DNA of 64,000 bases from Ulvibacterium sp965248315 (GCF_965248315.1 NZ_CBDFIX010000002.1:2480001-2544000), one strand, 5' to 3'. Positions 44,712 through 53,749 are shown, counted from the first letter of the stretch. Notes: generated by a model not told the origin, from the sequence alone. Made by a program: numbers and translations.

Positions 44712-45485
44712 CTAGTCACAGTTTTGCTTAACACTAAAGTCGTCCGCCTGGGATAAGGCCTCATTCTGGGAAATGTCCTCCTTGTGAAGCAATATCCGGT
44801 CTATGGCATGAAAGTCCGAACGGGCCGAGATTTCCATGAGATATATGTTGGGTGTGTCGAAGGTCACATAAATGTCATGGGCGTCGTGGTCCGAGGTCCG
44901 GGCCTGCCATTTGAAAGCATTGTCATCGCCGCTCCGGTATACCTTGAACCAACCCTCTTTTGAGGCCCCATTGGGGTTAGGTTCCTTCCCGGAACCATCG
45001 GGATAGACTCTGCTGCCACCATCTTTCATCCCAAAGAAGTCCTGGGCATCCGGAAAACGCAACCAGGAATCATTGTGTTCCGTTCCGTTATCTCCTTTTC
45101 GGTACGATGATTTCCAAGTGAATCTATAGGTGCCGGTATCGGTTATTCTAACGGGAAAAGTTACCATGCCATTACCGGGATTGCCCATACTGGGGTCGTC
45201 CTCCCATTGCATATAGCCGTCACCGGAAACGTCATTTGCATCATTTTTCAACACCCAACCTTCCGGGAAACTATTGTCCTCAAATTCAATGGATAGGATA
45301 CCGTCTTTTTCCTCAAAAACGAATCCAATTGAACCTGGGCAATCATTCCCTGGTTCTTTAGGATCTTGCGCATCTTCATGTTCCGTACTATCTTCCATTA
45401 ACTGTTCCTCCAAGGAGGCTTCCTCATTGCTACAGGATGGGAAGGCAAATACAATGATAAGGCATACGATAAATACGGTTCTCAT
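44712..45485 (-). CDS. Lipoprotein with carbohydrate-binding-like beta-sandwich
   Basis: About 257 residues from the ATG at 45485 (MRTVFIVCLIIVFAFPSC, Cys18). An acidic linker (NEEASLEEQLMEDSTEHEDAQDPKEP) leads to a domain with LSIEFEDNSFPEGWVLKNDANDVSGDGYMQW, VTDTGTYRFTWKS-type strands, NDSWLRFPDAQDFFG, and GWFKVYRSGDDNAFKWQARTSDHDAHDIYVTFDTPNIYLMEISARSDFHAIDRILLH. This resembles the carbohydrate-binding modules attached to agarases and GH115-type enzymes. No catalytic domain is present; a glycan-binding surface lipoprotein is likely, perhaps paired with the glycosidase-like gene downstream. Confidence 0.68.
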   Translation of the reverse strand: MRTVFIVCLIIVFAFPSCSNEEASLEEQLMEDSTEHEDAQDPKEPGNDCPGSIGFVFEEKDGILSIEFEDNSFPEGWVLKNDANDVSGDGYMQWEDDPSMGNPGNGMVTFPVRITDTGTYRFTWKSSYRKGDNGTEHNDSWLRFPDAQDFFGMKDGGSRVYPDGSGKEPNPNGASKEGWFKVYRSGDDNAFKWQARTSDHDAHDIYVTFDTPNIYLMEISARSDFHAIDRILLHKEDISQNEALSQADDFSVKQNCD

Positions 45486-45727
45486 GATTTGGATTTTGAC
45501 TGGAAAACGCCAAAAGCAAAATCCATATTGTTCAAGCATGGGAACATTCGATGAAATTCAGTCTAAAAGACAGCAGGTTACCCGACTTTTCGTCAAAACC
45601 AAGTGGACCATCCTATTAAAAGCAGGAAATGGACAATTCAATTATCCCGGTCACTTCAAACAGATGTCCTCCAAGTTGAATACTTCTTGTTTGGGTACGT
45701 CTTTTTTGCACTATTTTCCACTTTTTA

Positions 45728-45766
45728 TGCATGTTTTCTACATTTTCATGCAAAATCGTACATTTG
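45728..45766 (+). promoter_or_regulatory. deoR promoter with TGCATGTTT-type motif
   Basis: TGCATGTTTT (45728-45737) and its inverted half CATGCAAAA (45747-45755) precede a perfect -7 box TACATTTG (45759-45766). The ATG of the DeoR gene follows 18 bp later. TGCATGTTT recurs before the next gene (46618-46626), suggesting an autoregulated operator. Confidence 0.5.
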
Positions 45767-45784
45767 GAGCCTTACTTTGTATAC

Positions 45785-46534
45785 ATGCAAAAAGACAAAA
45801 GACAGGAGGTAATTCTCGAAAAACTCCAGTTGGAAGGTAAGGTGGTTACCCTACAATTGGCCGAAAAACTCTTGGTATCCGAGGATACGATTCGCAGGGA
45901 CCTTAATGAAATGGCGCAAAAGGGACTGCTTTCCAAAGTGCATGGCGGCGCAATTTCCTCCATTCAAAAATTATATTACTACAACGACAACGTCGTAAAA
46001 AATCAAGAGGAAAAAAATCGTATTGCCAAAAAGGCCTCAAGCCTATTGCAAAATGGAATGACGATCATAATAAGTGATGGTACCACCAATCTCGCTTTTG
46101 CTCGGAGTATTCCAAAAGATTTAAAGGCCACGGTCTTTACCTATTGTTTGCCCATAGCCATGGAACTGACCGAACATCCGGGAATCGAGATTATTTTTTT
46201 GGGTGGGAAAATCGAGAAAAAATCCATGGTGAGCCTGGGGAATGAGGTCGTGAATAAATTTTCCAATATTCATGTGGATTTATGCTTTCTAGGCACGGGA
46301 AGCATAGGCCCTCTTGAGGGAATAACCGAAGGTTCCTATGAAGTTTCCCTAATTAAAAGAGCCATTATAGCCGCATCCGATAGGGTCATCTCGCTGGCCA
46401 CATCAAACAAATTGGGACGGCGACAGCCCTATACTATTTGCAAACCCGCTGAAATCGGATTACTGATTACGGAGTTGGATCCAGCGGACAACAAGTTATC
46501 CCAATTTGCGGAAGCGGGGATTCAATTACGCTGA
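45785..46534 (+). CDS. DeoR/GlpR-family transcriptional regulator
   Basis: 249 residues from the ATG at 45785 (MQKDKRQEVILEKLQLEGKVV); the frame opens earlier, but the -7 box lies inside that extension. The winged helix TLQLAEKLLVSEDTIRRDLNEMAQKGLLSKVHGGA is the DeoR signature; the C-terminal sugar-phosphate-sensing domain has NGMTIIISDGTTNLAFARSI, VEIIFLGGK-type and VDLCFLGTGSIGPLEGITEGSYEVSLIKRAII. Regulators of this type repress sugar operons until a phosphosugar binds. The kinase, permease, SIS protein, GH9-CE4 protein and acetyltransferase that follow are the presumed regulon. Confidence 0.92.
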   Translation: MQKDKRQEVILEKLQLEGKVVTLQLAEKLLVSEDTIRRDLNEMAQKGLLSKVHGGAISSIQKLYYYNDNVVKNQEEKNRIAKKASSLLQNGMTIIISDGTTNLAFARSIPKDLKATVFTYCLPIAMELTEHPGIEIIFLGGKIEKKSMVSLGNEVVNKFSNIHVDLCFLGTGSIGPLEGITEGSYEVSLIKRAIIAASDRVISLATSNKLGRRQPYTICKPAEIGLLITELDPADNKLSQFAEAGIQLR

Positions 46535-46613
46535 TCCAATCGTATTTCTGCCTACACTGCAGATTTCTGTCTGGATTAGGGTAGGCAATTGACCAATGTT
46601 AAACTTGCCGTTT

Positions 46614-46664
46614 TTTTGCATGTTTATAAATATATATTGCATTTTATATTCATTATTGAATATA
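46614..46664 (+). promoter_or_regulatory. Candidate operator region of the amino-sugar operon
   Basis: It contains TTTTGCATG running into TGCATGTTT (46614-46626), also present before deoR, and an inverted repeat TATATTCA-TTAT-TGAATATA (46645-46664) with 8-bp perfect arms, ending 25 bp before the kinase ATG. Either may be the DeoR site. Confidence 0.5.
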
Positions 46665-46689
46665 TTTATATCGAATTTGTTGCGATTTC

Positions 46690-47676
46690 ATGAAAAGAAC
46701 GCCTACGGTAATCGGTATTGATATTGGTGGAACCAAGATTTCCGCCGCCTTGTTTCATCATAAGGGAGACCTATTGCACAAAGAGGTGCGGGCCTTGGCC
46801 GATAGAAAAGGGGAGGAGGTCATCGCTTTGATCGGTGCCATGATCCAATCGCTTATGGATTATGCGCAGAAAGGGGCTCATAAGGTCATCGCTATTGGCG
46901 CCTGTGTCCCCGGCATCTACGATCCTATCAAGAAAACCGTGTGGGCCCCCAACATTCCGGATTGGGACCATATCCCATTTCAGGAAGAACTTAGGAAGTA
47001 TCTGGAAGATCAATCCATACATATCATTTTGGAGAGCGACCGATCTTGCTACATCCTGGGAGAGGCTTGGAAAGGTTGTGCCAAAGGTTGTGCCGACGCA
47101 ATTTTCATTGCCGTAGGCACGGGTATAGGTGCTGGAATACTATCGGGTGGGAGAATTATCAATGGTAATGGAGGTATTGCCGGAGCCATTGGCTGGATGG
47201 CGTTGGAACCCCCTTACGATAAAAAATATGATGCCTGGGGTAACTTGGAGCACTATGCATCCGGTGATGGTATCGCACGGAGTGCCGCAGAACTATTGGG
47301 AAAAAGCCGAACAGCAACCAGTCTTTTGGATGCCATTCCAACGGACCAGATTACAGCACATCACGTTTTCGATGCATATGAAAAACAAGATCCAGTGGCC
47401 GTTGAGGTCATTGAAAAAGCTATCAGGTATTGGGGGATGGCATTGGCCAACTTGGTAAGCATATTCAATCCCAGAAAGGTGATTTTCGGTGGTGGGGTCT
47501 TTGGGCCTGCCGACCAATTTTTGGACCGCATATTAGAGGAGGCAAAGCAGTGGGCACAACCCCTTTCCATTCAAGAAATCCAACTGGAAACTTCGGCCTT
47601 AGGGGGTGATGCTGGGTCAATCGGTGCCGCATACTTGGCCCTTACCACAATAAACGACCAAGTGCATGACGAATAA
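46690..47676 (+). CDS. ROK-family sugar kinase
   Basis: 328 residues. ATP-binding motifs: VIGIDIGGTKISAALF (8-23) and AIFIAVGTGIGAGILSGGRII; sugar-binding region GNGGIAGAIGWMALEP; the phosphate-2 region is LVSIFNPRKVIFGGGVF. The family's zinc motif (CxCGxxGCxE) is missing, replaced by YDAWGNLEHYASGDGIA, so this is a metal-lacking ROK member. It should phosphorylate a hexose or hexosamine imported by the permease that follows; glucosamine or N-acetylglucosamine is suggested by the neighbours. It overlaps the permease gene by 11 bp. Confidence 0.9.
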   Translation: MKRTPTVIGIDIGGTKISAALFHHKGDLLHKEVRALADRKGEEVIALIGAMIQSLMDYAQKGAHKVIAIGACVPGIYDPIKKTVWAPNIPDWDHIPFQEELRKYLEDQSIHIILESDRSCYILGEAWKGCAKGCADAIFIAVGTGIGAGILSGGRIINGNGGIAGAIGWMALEPPYDKKYDAWGNLEHYASGDGIARSAAELLGKSRTATSLLDAIPTDQITAHHVFDAYEKQDPVAVEVIEKAIRYWGMALANLVSIFNPRKVIFGGGVFGPADQFLDRILEEAKQWAQPLSIQEIQLETSALGGDAGSIGAAYLALTTINDQVHDE

Positions 47677-48835
47677 GGGGTATCACAAAGGTTACGTATT
47701 TACCGCAGCCTGCATTGGAATGTTGCTTTTTGGAGTCGTAATGATATCCTTGGGATCCATTCTACCCGAAGTTAGCGGGAAGTTTGTATTGAACGAAGCC
47801 CAAACCGGTTTTTTGACCACTCTACTGCCCTTGGGTATTTTGGTGGGTTCCCTAGTCTTTGGACCATTGATTGATTGGTTGTCCTACAAAAAAATCTTAA
47901 TCGCAGGAAGTATTTTTACCTTGCTTGGGCTTGAAGGTATCGTGTTCGCCAAAAGCACAATTTTCTTGCAGGCATCCGTTTTCTGTATCGGTCTGGGTGG
48001 GGGAGTACTGAACGGTACCACCAATGCCATTGTTTCGGAGATCAGCGAAGAGAATCATAGTGCGAATCTTAGCCTATTGGGCGTTTTCTTTGGAATAGGG
48101 GCTTTGGGAACCCCGGTTGTTTTAGGTTTATGGAAAGGGCTGTATTCCTTTGAGACCATTTTTGCCCTTCTGGGAGGCCTTATAACCCTGCCGGTCTTGT
48201 TCTTTCTGATGATTCGTTTTCCAAAATCAGCCGAAACCAAGGGACTTCCTATCCAGGAAGGGCTGAAAATGGCAAAAGATCCCGTATTGCTCTTATTCGG
48301 CTTTATCCTATTTTTTCAAAGTGGTATCGAGGGACTGACCAATAACTGGACTACCACTTATCTGGAAACGATAAAGGAAATGAAGTCCGCCAACGCATTG
48401 TTTATCCTGTCCTCATTTGTTGGGGCCATTACGATTACCCGAATCGCACTGGGTAAAATTCTCCGCATGTTCCCTCCTTTAAAGGTAATGGTCGTTGGTT
48501 TTTTCATTGTCTTTATAGGAGGCTTAATACTACAATACGGCGATTCATATACCCTATTTATAGCAGGAATGATGGCCATGGGGGTAGGCCTGGCAGCAGG
48601 ATTCCCGGTTATTCTGGGCTATATCGGCCAGCTATATACCCACCTTTCGGGTACGGCCTTCAGCATTGTGATTACTATTGCCCTTATCGGAAACGTCCTA
48701 ACCAATTATTTGATGGGCCAAGTTTCACAATATCACGGTACCGGAGTGTTCCCCTATCTTATTCTGACCTCTGTACTTATGGTGCTCATCTTACTGTATA
48801 TCACGAACAAGAAATATAATTCCAAAATAAGTTAA
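47666..48835 (+). CDS. MFS sugar permease (fucose/glucose permease-like)
   Basis: 389 residues, 12 helices, of the FucP/glucose-galactose type: MISLGSILPEVSGKFVLNEAQTGFLTTLLPLGILVGSLVFGPLIDWLSYKKIL, FCIGLGGGVLNGTTNAIVSEI, LSLLGVFFGIGALGTPVVLGL in the N half, then IEGLTNNWTTTYLE and MGVGLAAGFPVILGYIGQLY in the C half. Proton symport of a monosaccharide is expected. The start overlaps the kinase end, so the two are translationally coupled; the SIS gene follows after 11 bp. Confidence 0.9.
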   Translation: MTNKGYHKGYVFTAACIGMLLFGVVMISLGSILPEVSGKFVLNEAQTGFLTTLLPLGILVGSLVFGPLIDWLSYKKILIAGSIFTLLGLEGIVFAKSTIFLQASVFCIGLGGGVLNGTTNAIVSEISEENHSANLSLLGVFFGIGALGTPVVLGLWKGLYSFETIFALLGGLITLPVLFFLMIRFPKSAETKGLPIQEGLKMAKDPVLLLFGFILFFQSGIEGLTNNWTTTYLETIKEMKSANALFILSSFVGAITITRIALGKILRMFPPLKVMVVGFFIVFIGGLILQYGDSYTLFIAGMMAMGVGLAAGFPVILGYIGQLYTHLSGTAFSIVITIALIGNVLTNYLMGQVSQYHGTGVFPYLILTSVLMVLILLYITNKKYNSKIS

Positions 48836-48846
48836 AACTCAATTTT

Positions 48847-49608
48847 ATGTTAGCAAAGCAATGGCTGGATAATGCCAGAAACGTAATGGATAAAATAGAA
48901 AGTACCCAAATGGAAAACATTAAAAAGGCTGCCACTATTATGGCCGATTCCATAGAAAAAGGAAAATGGGTACATACTTTCGGATGTGGCCATGCCACCC
49001 TCCCCATCGAGGAAATGTACCCTAGGATTGGTGGTTTCGTCGGGTTTCACCCTATTGTTGAACTGCCATTGACATTCTTTACCAACATTACTGGACAAAT
49101 GGGAGTGGACCAATTCATTTTCCTGGAAAGGGTGGAAGGTTATGGACGGGAAATCATGAAGGGCCATAATTTTGACAAAGAGGATACCATGTGGCTGTTT
49201 TCACACACCGGTGTAAACGCCGTAAATATCGATATTGCTCTGGAGGCCAAGGAAAAAGGGATGAAAGTAATCGTCTTCGGCTCCGCGGCGGAGGCCCGGG
49301 GCAAGACCACAAAACATTCCTGTGGAAAGACCTTGTTCGAATTGGCGGATTTGGTCGTGGATTCTTGTGCACCCTCTGAGGATGCAACGGTTCACCTAAA
49401 GAATCATATCGATAAAATTGGACCTGTATCCACCATGGCCTTTGTCACTACCGTATGGATGACCGTGACCACAGTAGCCGAAATATTGGCGGATCGGGGT
49501 GTTACATTGCACATTCACCCCTCTCACAACATCCCAGGCGATTCCACCTCAAAACAGCGATTGGCGGATGCCCTAAAGGAATACAAAAGAAGAATAGCCT
49601 CTGTTTAG
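48847..49608 (+). CDS. SIS-domain sugar-phosphate-binding protein (UPF0309-like)
   Basis: 253 residues, one SIS domain: ENIKKAATIMADSIEKGKWVHTFGCGHATLPIEEMYPRIGGFVGFHPIVE, then MWLFSHTGVNAVNIDIALEAKEKGMKVIVFGS and ELADLVVDSCAPSEDATVHL. It matches the 'sugar isomerase domain' UPF0309 group, related to phosphosugar isomerases and MurQ-type etherases. It could isomerise, deaminate or sense the phosphosugar made by the ROK kinase. It lacks the glutaminase domain of GlmS. No experimental activity is known to me for the group. Confidence 0.85.
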   Translation: MLAKQWLDNARNVMDKIESTQMENIKKAATIMADSIEKGKWVHTFGCGHATLPIEEMYPRIGGFVGFHPIVELPLTFFTNITGQMGVDQFIFLERVEGYGREIMKGHNFDKEDTMWLFSHTGVNAVNIDIALEAKEKGMKVIVFGSAAEARGKTTKHSCGKTLFELADLVVDSCAPSEDATVHLKNHIDKIGPVSTMAFVTTVWMTVTTVAEILADRGVTLHIHPSHNIPGDSTSKQRLADALKEYKRRIASV

Positions 49609-49693
49609 CATAACCTACAAAATGCATTAGATCATTAAAGCATAAAATCATAGCCCGTACCATTAAAAATCGCATTTTAAATTTCAACTCATT

Positions 49694-52198
49694 ATGAAAA
49701 AGTATGTTGTCCTCCTTGGCGTAATCCTGGTTGTATCCTGCGTCCAGAATCGCACCACCGAAAAATCGGGAGTGGCCGTTGTTCGGATAAATCAATTGGG
49801 ATATTTACCGGAAAGTATTAAAGTGGCGGTTTTCGCGGCAAAGGAGGCTACTTCGGTCAATTCGTTCTCGCTGTACGATGCCGAGACGGACAAAGAGGTA
49901 TTTGTATCAACCACACCGGTATCCAAAGGTGCCTACGGACCCTTTGAAAGCGCTTACCGCTTAAATTTTAGTGAGTACCAAACGCCGGGCACCTACTATC
50001 TTAAAGCAAATGGTACGCAATCCCCGGTATTTCGGATCAATTCGGATGTCTATGACCATTCTGCGGATTTCCTCTTGGAATACATGCGTCAGCAGCGTTG
50101 CGGATATAACCCGTTTTTGACCGATTCTTGTCATTTGGATGACGGATACATCCTGTATAACCCTGAAAGGGAGGGAGAACGAATTGATGTGACCGGAGGA
50201 TGGCATGATGCCACGGATTACCTGCAATATACGGCTACCTCTGCCAATGCCGTTTTCCAATTGCTGCTATCGTACCGGGACAATCCCGAGGCTTTTGACG
50301 ATGCCTATAGGGCCAATGGCCTACCGGGCCCCAATGGCATTCCGGATATTATTGATGAGGCCAAATGGGGGATGGATTGGCTTAAAAAGATGAACCCGTC
50401 TCCCACGGAGTTTTACAATCAAATTGCAGATGACCGGGATCATGTCGGTTTCCGATTGCCCAATGAGGATTCCGTGGTTTATAACCCAAAACGAAAGGGG
50501 CGACCCGTATATTTGGCCAGTGGCGAAAAACAAGGTGTATTACAATACAAAAACCGTTCTACCGGTGTAGCATCCACTGCTGGTAAGTATGCTTCGGCCT
50601 TTGCCTTGGGTGCCTCGGTCTTGAAAGATTTTTACCCAGGGTATACGGTTGACCTGCCGAAGCGTGCCCAAGACGCTTATGACTTTGGTGAAAAAAATCC
50701 GGGAGTTAGCCAGACCGCACCGGGCAGTGCACCCTATTTTTATGAAGAGGACAACTGGATGGATGATATGGAACTGGCGGCAAGCAGTCTATACAAGCTT
50801 ACACAGGACGATAATTATAAGGAAAAGGCCTTGCACTATGCCTCGGAAGAAAAGATTACGCCCTGGATCGGACGTGATACGGTAGTGCACTACCAGTATT
50901 ATCCGTTTTTGAATGCCGGTCATAACGAACTGGCGACGGCCTTAAAGTCACAGGAAAAGGAGACCGTCGCTTCGTATTATGACATGGGGCTTCGGTTATT
51001 GCATGAGCGAGGGAAGGACAACCCCTTCTATATTGGGGTTCCCTTTGTATGGTGCTCCAATAATTTGGTGACCGCAGCCGTGACCCAATGCAAATTGTAC
51101 CATCAGTTGACCGGAGATGATACATATCTGGAAATGGAAGCCGCCCTACGCGATTGGCTTTTTGGCTGCAACATTTGGGGTACATCCATGATAGTGGGGC
51201 TTCCCAAGGACGGAGATTACCCCGTAGATCCCCATTCTTCCCTCAATCATTTAGAGGGATATCAAACTTATGGGGGTCTGATCGATGGACCGGTTTATGG
51301 TTCCATAGCGAACAGTCTTATTGGGGTTGAACTTCACGATGAGGATGAGTATGCGGAATTTCAATCGGATTTGGTAGTTTATCAGGATGATGTGGGTAGT
51401 TTTTCTACCAACGAACCCACTATGGACGGTACAGCCTGTTTGGTCTATTATCTTTCGTCCTTGGAAAATGCAAGTATCACGGGAGGCCACCGTAAAAGGC
51501 AATATACCTATGATCAAAGCGGTGCGATTATTCGAGGAGATAAGTCGGAAAGAAAAATAAATTTGATGTTCTCCGGGGATGAATATGCCGATGGAGGGGA
51601 AGAAATTCTTAAGGTCCTCGAAAAGCATGGCATTAAAGCCTCGTTCTTCTTTACCGGAAACTTTTATAGAAACAAGAATTTTGCCCCCCTTATTGAAAAA
51701 GCAAAAGATCAGGGGCACTATCTCGGGGCGCATTCCGACAAGCATCTGCTGTACAACGACTGGGAGGAAAAAAAGCGATTGGTAAGTCAGGAAGAATTTA
51801 AAGCCGATTTAAAAGCCAATTATGAGGAAATGGAAAAATACGGCATCAAGGAGGCACCGTATTTCTTGCCCCCCTATGAGTGGAACGATGAAATCATTAC
51901 CCAGTGGGCCGATCAAATGGAAATTGCCGTTATCAATTATACTCCGGGGACACTTTCACATGCGGACTACACTACCCCTAAAATGGATAATTACCGAAGT
52001 ACGGATCGTATTATGCAATCTATTTTGACCTTTGAGGAAAAAGAGGGATTAAACGGGTTTATGCTGCTCTCGCATATCGGTACGGAGGACGATCGCACCG
52101 ACAAGTTCTATTCCAGACTGGATGATTTGATAACGACCCTCAAAGAACGCGGTTATGAATTCGACACCTTGGAAAACCTTTTGAGCTTAAAGGACTAA
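49694..52198 (+). CDS. Bifunctional lipoprotein: GH9 glycosidase fused to CE4-type deacetylase
   Basis: 834 residues; lipobox LVVSC, Cys16 or so. After an Ig-like CelD_N domain (RINQLGYLPESIKVAVFAA) comes a GH9 (alpha/alpha)6 barrel with the Asp pair D172/D175 in GGWHDATDY and acid E574 in TNEPTMDGTACL, all expected catalytic residues. From about 616 follows a NodB/CE4 domain: FSGDEYADGG (D629), HSDKH (H680, H684), FLPPYEW, and LSH (H794). GH9 includes exo-glucosaminidases of chitin pathways as well as cellulases; CE4 removes N-acetyl or O-acetyl groups. With kinase, SIS protein and NagX homologue alongside, an amino-sugar oligomer is the most probable substrate. The first CE4 Asp (catalytic base of TFDD) appears replaced. 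Confidence 0.85.
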   Translation: MKKYVVLLGVILVVSCVQNRTTEKSGVAVVRINQLGYLPESIKVAVFAAKEATSVNSFSLYDAETDKEVFVSTTPVSKGAYGPFESAYRLNFSEYQTPGTYYLKANGTQSPVFRINSDVYDHSADFLLEYMRQQRCGYNPFLTDSCHLDDGYILYNPEREGERIDVTGGWHDATDYLQYTATSANAVFQLLLSYRDNPEAFDDAYRANGLPGPNGIPDIIDEAKWGMDWLKKMNPSPTEFYNQIADDRDHVGFRLPNEDSVVYNPKRKGRPVYLASGEKQGVLQYKNRSTGVASTAGKYASAFALGASVLKDFYPGYTVDLPKRAQDAYDFGEKNPGVSQTAPGSAPYFYEEDNWMDDMELAASSLYKLTQDDNYKEKALHYASEEKITPWIGRDTVVHYQYYPFLNAGHNELATALKSQEKETVASYYDMGLRLLHERGKDNPFYIGVPFVWCSNNLVTAAVTQCKLYHQLTGDDTYLEMEAALRDWLFGCNIWGTSMIVGLPKDGDYPVDPHSSLNHLEGYQTYGGLIDGPVYGSIANSLIGVELHDEDEYAEFQSDLVVYQDDVGSFSTNEPTMDGTACLVYYLSSLENASITGGHRKRQYTYDQSGAIIRGDKSERKINLMFSGDEYADGGEEILKVLEKHGIKASFFFTGNFYRNKNFAPLIEKAKDQGHYLGAHSDKHLLYNDWEEKKRLVSQEEFKADLKANYEEMEKYGIKEAPYFLPPYEWNDEIITQWADQMEIAVINYTPGTLSHADYTTPKMDNYRSTDRIMQSILTFEEKEGLNGFMLLSHIGTEDDRTDKFYSRLDDLITTLKERGYEFDTLENLLSLKD

Positions 52199-52241
52199 AG
52201 TATTGGCCTTGTTCAAAAAGTGTAGGGTAACAAAAAATAAA

Positions 52242-53441
52242 ATGAAAAACACGGGCACGGCATCACCGAACCTTCGCATCAGCACCATAGATGTGCTACG
52301 CGCCCTGACCATGTTCCTGATGATTTTTGTCAATGATCTGTGGTCGCTTACCGGGGTTCCAAAATGGTTGGAGCATACCTTGGCGGGGGAGGATGGTATG
52401 GGATTTTCAGATGTAATTTTTCCACTTTTTTTGTTTATCGTAGGTCTGTCCATTCCGTTGGCCATTGATGTACGGTTTAAAAGAAAGGAAACCAACACCG
52501 CTATCCTTGGCCATATTCTTATGAGAACGATTGCCCTTTTGGTCATGGGGTTTTATATGGTCAATTATGGGGTAATCAATGAGGAAGCCACTGGATTGGA
52601 TAAAAACATATGGCAAATTCTTATGGCCACGGCTATCTTTTTGATTTGGCTAGACTACAAGAGATTGTCCTATCTGCGAAAAGGGTTGGTTTGGGGATTA
52701 CAGGCTTTGGGCCTGTTGATTCTGTTGTATTTAGCCTGGATTTACAGGGGTGGGGCATTGGAAGATATACATTGGATGCGACCGCGATGGTGGGGGATTT
52801 TAGGCTTGATCGGATGGGCTTATTTTCTGAATGTGTTACTCTACTTGGTTATCCGAAAAAGGGTTATTTACTGGGTGCCAATTTTTCTCTTGCTACTGTT
52901 TATGAACATACAGGAAAATAACTATTTTGAATCCCTTCCCAGCTTTAAACTGGTCATTAGTGCATCCAATCATGTGTTGGTTATGGCTGGCCTGTTGTGT
53001 ACCGTATTTTATTTGAAGTTCAAGTCAGGGGGAGGGAAATTACCGCAATTCTTAAGTCTTGTTGCCCTGGCCAGCGGTCTTTTTGTTCTCTTTGGATTCT
53101 GGATTCGCCCGGCCTTCCCTATATCAAAAATTTTGGCCACACCTTCCTGGACGGTCATTTGTATTGGGATAAGTTTGCTATCCTATATTTTACTCTACAT
53201 TTTGGTGGATTGGTGGGGCTATTCCAAATGGGCATATCCCATTAAGGCTGCCGGCACCAGTACGTTGACTTGCTACCTTATGCCCTATTTTATCTATCCC
53301 ACCATAATACTGGTCGGTTTTCAATGGCCGAAATTCCTATCGGACGGTTTCATGGGTATTGTAAAATCGCTTCTTTTTTCCCTGGTGATTATACTACTGG
53401 TAAGGCTATTGGAAAAAAGAAATATCCGGCTTAAGATTTAA
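52242..53441 (+). CDS. NagX/HGSNAT-like transmembrane acetyltransferase (DUF5009)
   Basis: 399 residues from the ATG at 52242 (A-rich leader; a TTG at 52203 is in frame but less likely). About ten to eleven helices. RISTIDVLRALTMFLMIFVND and WLEHTLAGEDGMGFSDVIFPLFLFIVGLSIPLA match the HGSNAT core, with H45 at the position of its active-site His. HGSNAT moves acetyl from cytosolic acetyl-CoA to terminal glucosamine on the other side of the membrane; NagX homologues belong to bacterial GlcNAc regulons. Placed last in this operon, it could re-acetylate glucosamine freed by the GH9-CE4 protein. It starts 43 bp after that gene. Confidence 0.85.
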   Translation: MKNTGTASPNLRISTIDVLRALTMFLMIFVNDLWSLTGVPKWLEHTLAGEDGMGFSDVIFPLFLFIVGLSIPLAIDVRFKRKETNTAILGHILMRTIALLVMGFYMVNYGVINEEATGLDKNIWQILMATAIFLIWLDYKRLSYLRKGLVWGLQALGLLILLYLAWIYRGGALEDIHWMRPRWWGILGLIGWAYFLNVLLYLVIRKRVIYWVPIFLLLLFMNIQENNYFESLPSFKLVISASNHVLVMAGLLCTVFYLKFKSGGGKLPQFLSLVALASGLFVLFGFWIRPAFPISKILATPSWTVICIGISLLSYILLYILVDWWGYSKWAYPIKAAGTSTLTCYLMPYFIYPTIILVGFQWPKFLSDGFMGIVKSLLFSLVIILLVRLLEKRNIRLKI

Positions 53442-53724
53442 CTTAATACCACTTGAAGTAATTGCTTTTAGATAATATCCCGTTGTTTTCAACTTGGCTT
53501 TGGCGCGCTTGGATTTACTCCAAAACAAAAACGTTACGTATTCTAAAATCGATCGATCTCCATTTTCCAAGGAATAAAATGCTTTGATTTCGCCTTCCCT
53601 CGGGGAAAATAAATCTATATTTTTGATTGAAAGTTTTCTGGTATGGATTCACTTCGTGACCTGGCTGGGTCTTCACTCGTCTTCGCTCGGGACAGGCTTC
53701 TCGCCCCACTTTTATTGCATAAAA

Positions 53725-53749
53725 AAACCCGACCAAAAAAGTCGGGTTT
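53725..53749 (-). terminator. Duplicate of the tRNA-Lys terminator
   Basis: AAACCCGAC pairs perfectly with GTCGGGTTT, with Ts following on the minus strand. It is the left repeat's copy of the hairpin at 53829-53853. Confidence 0.7.
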
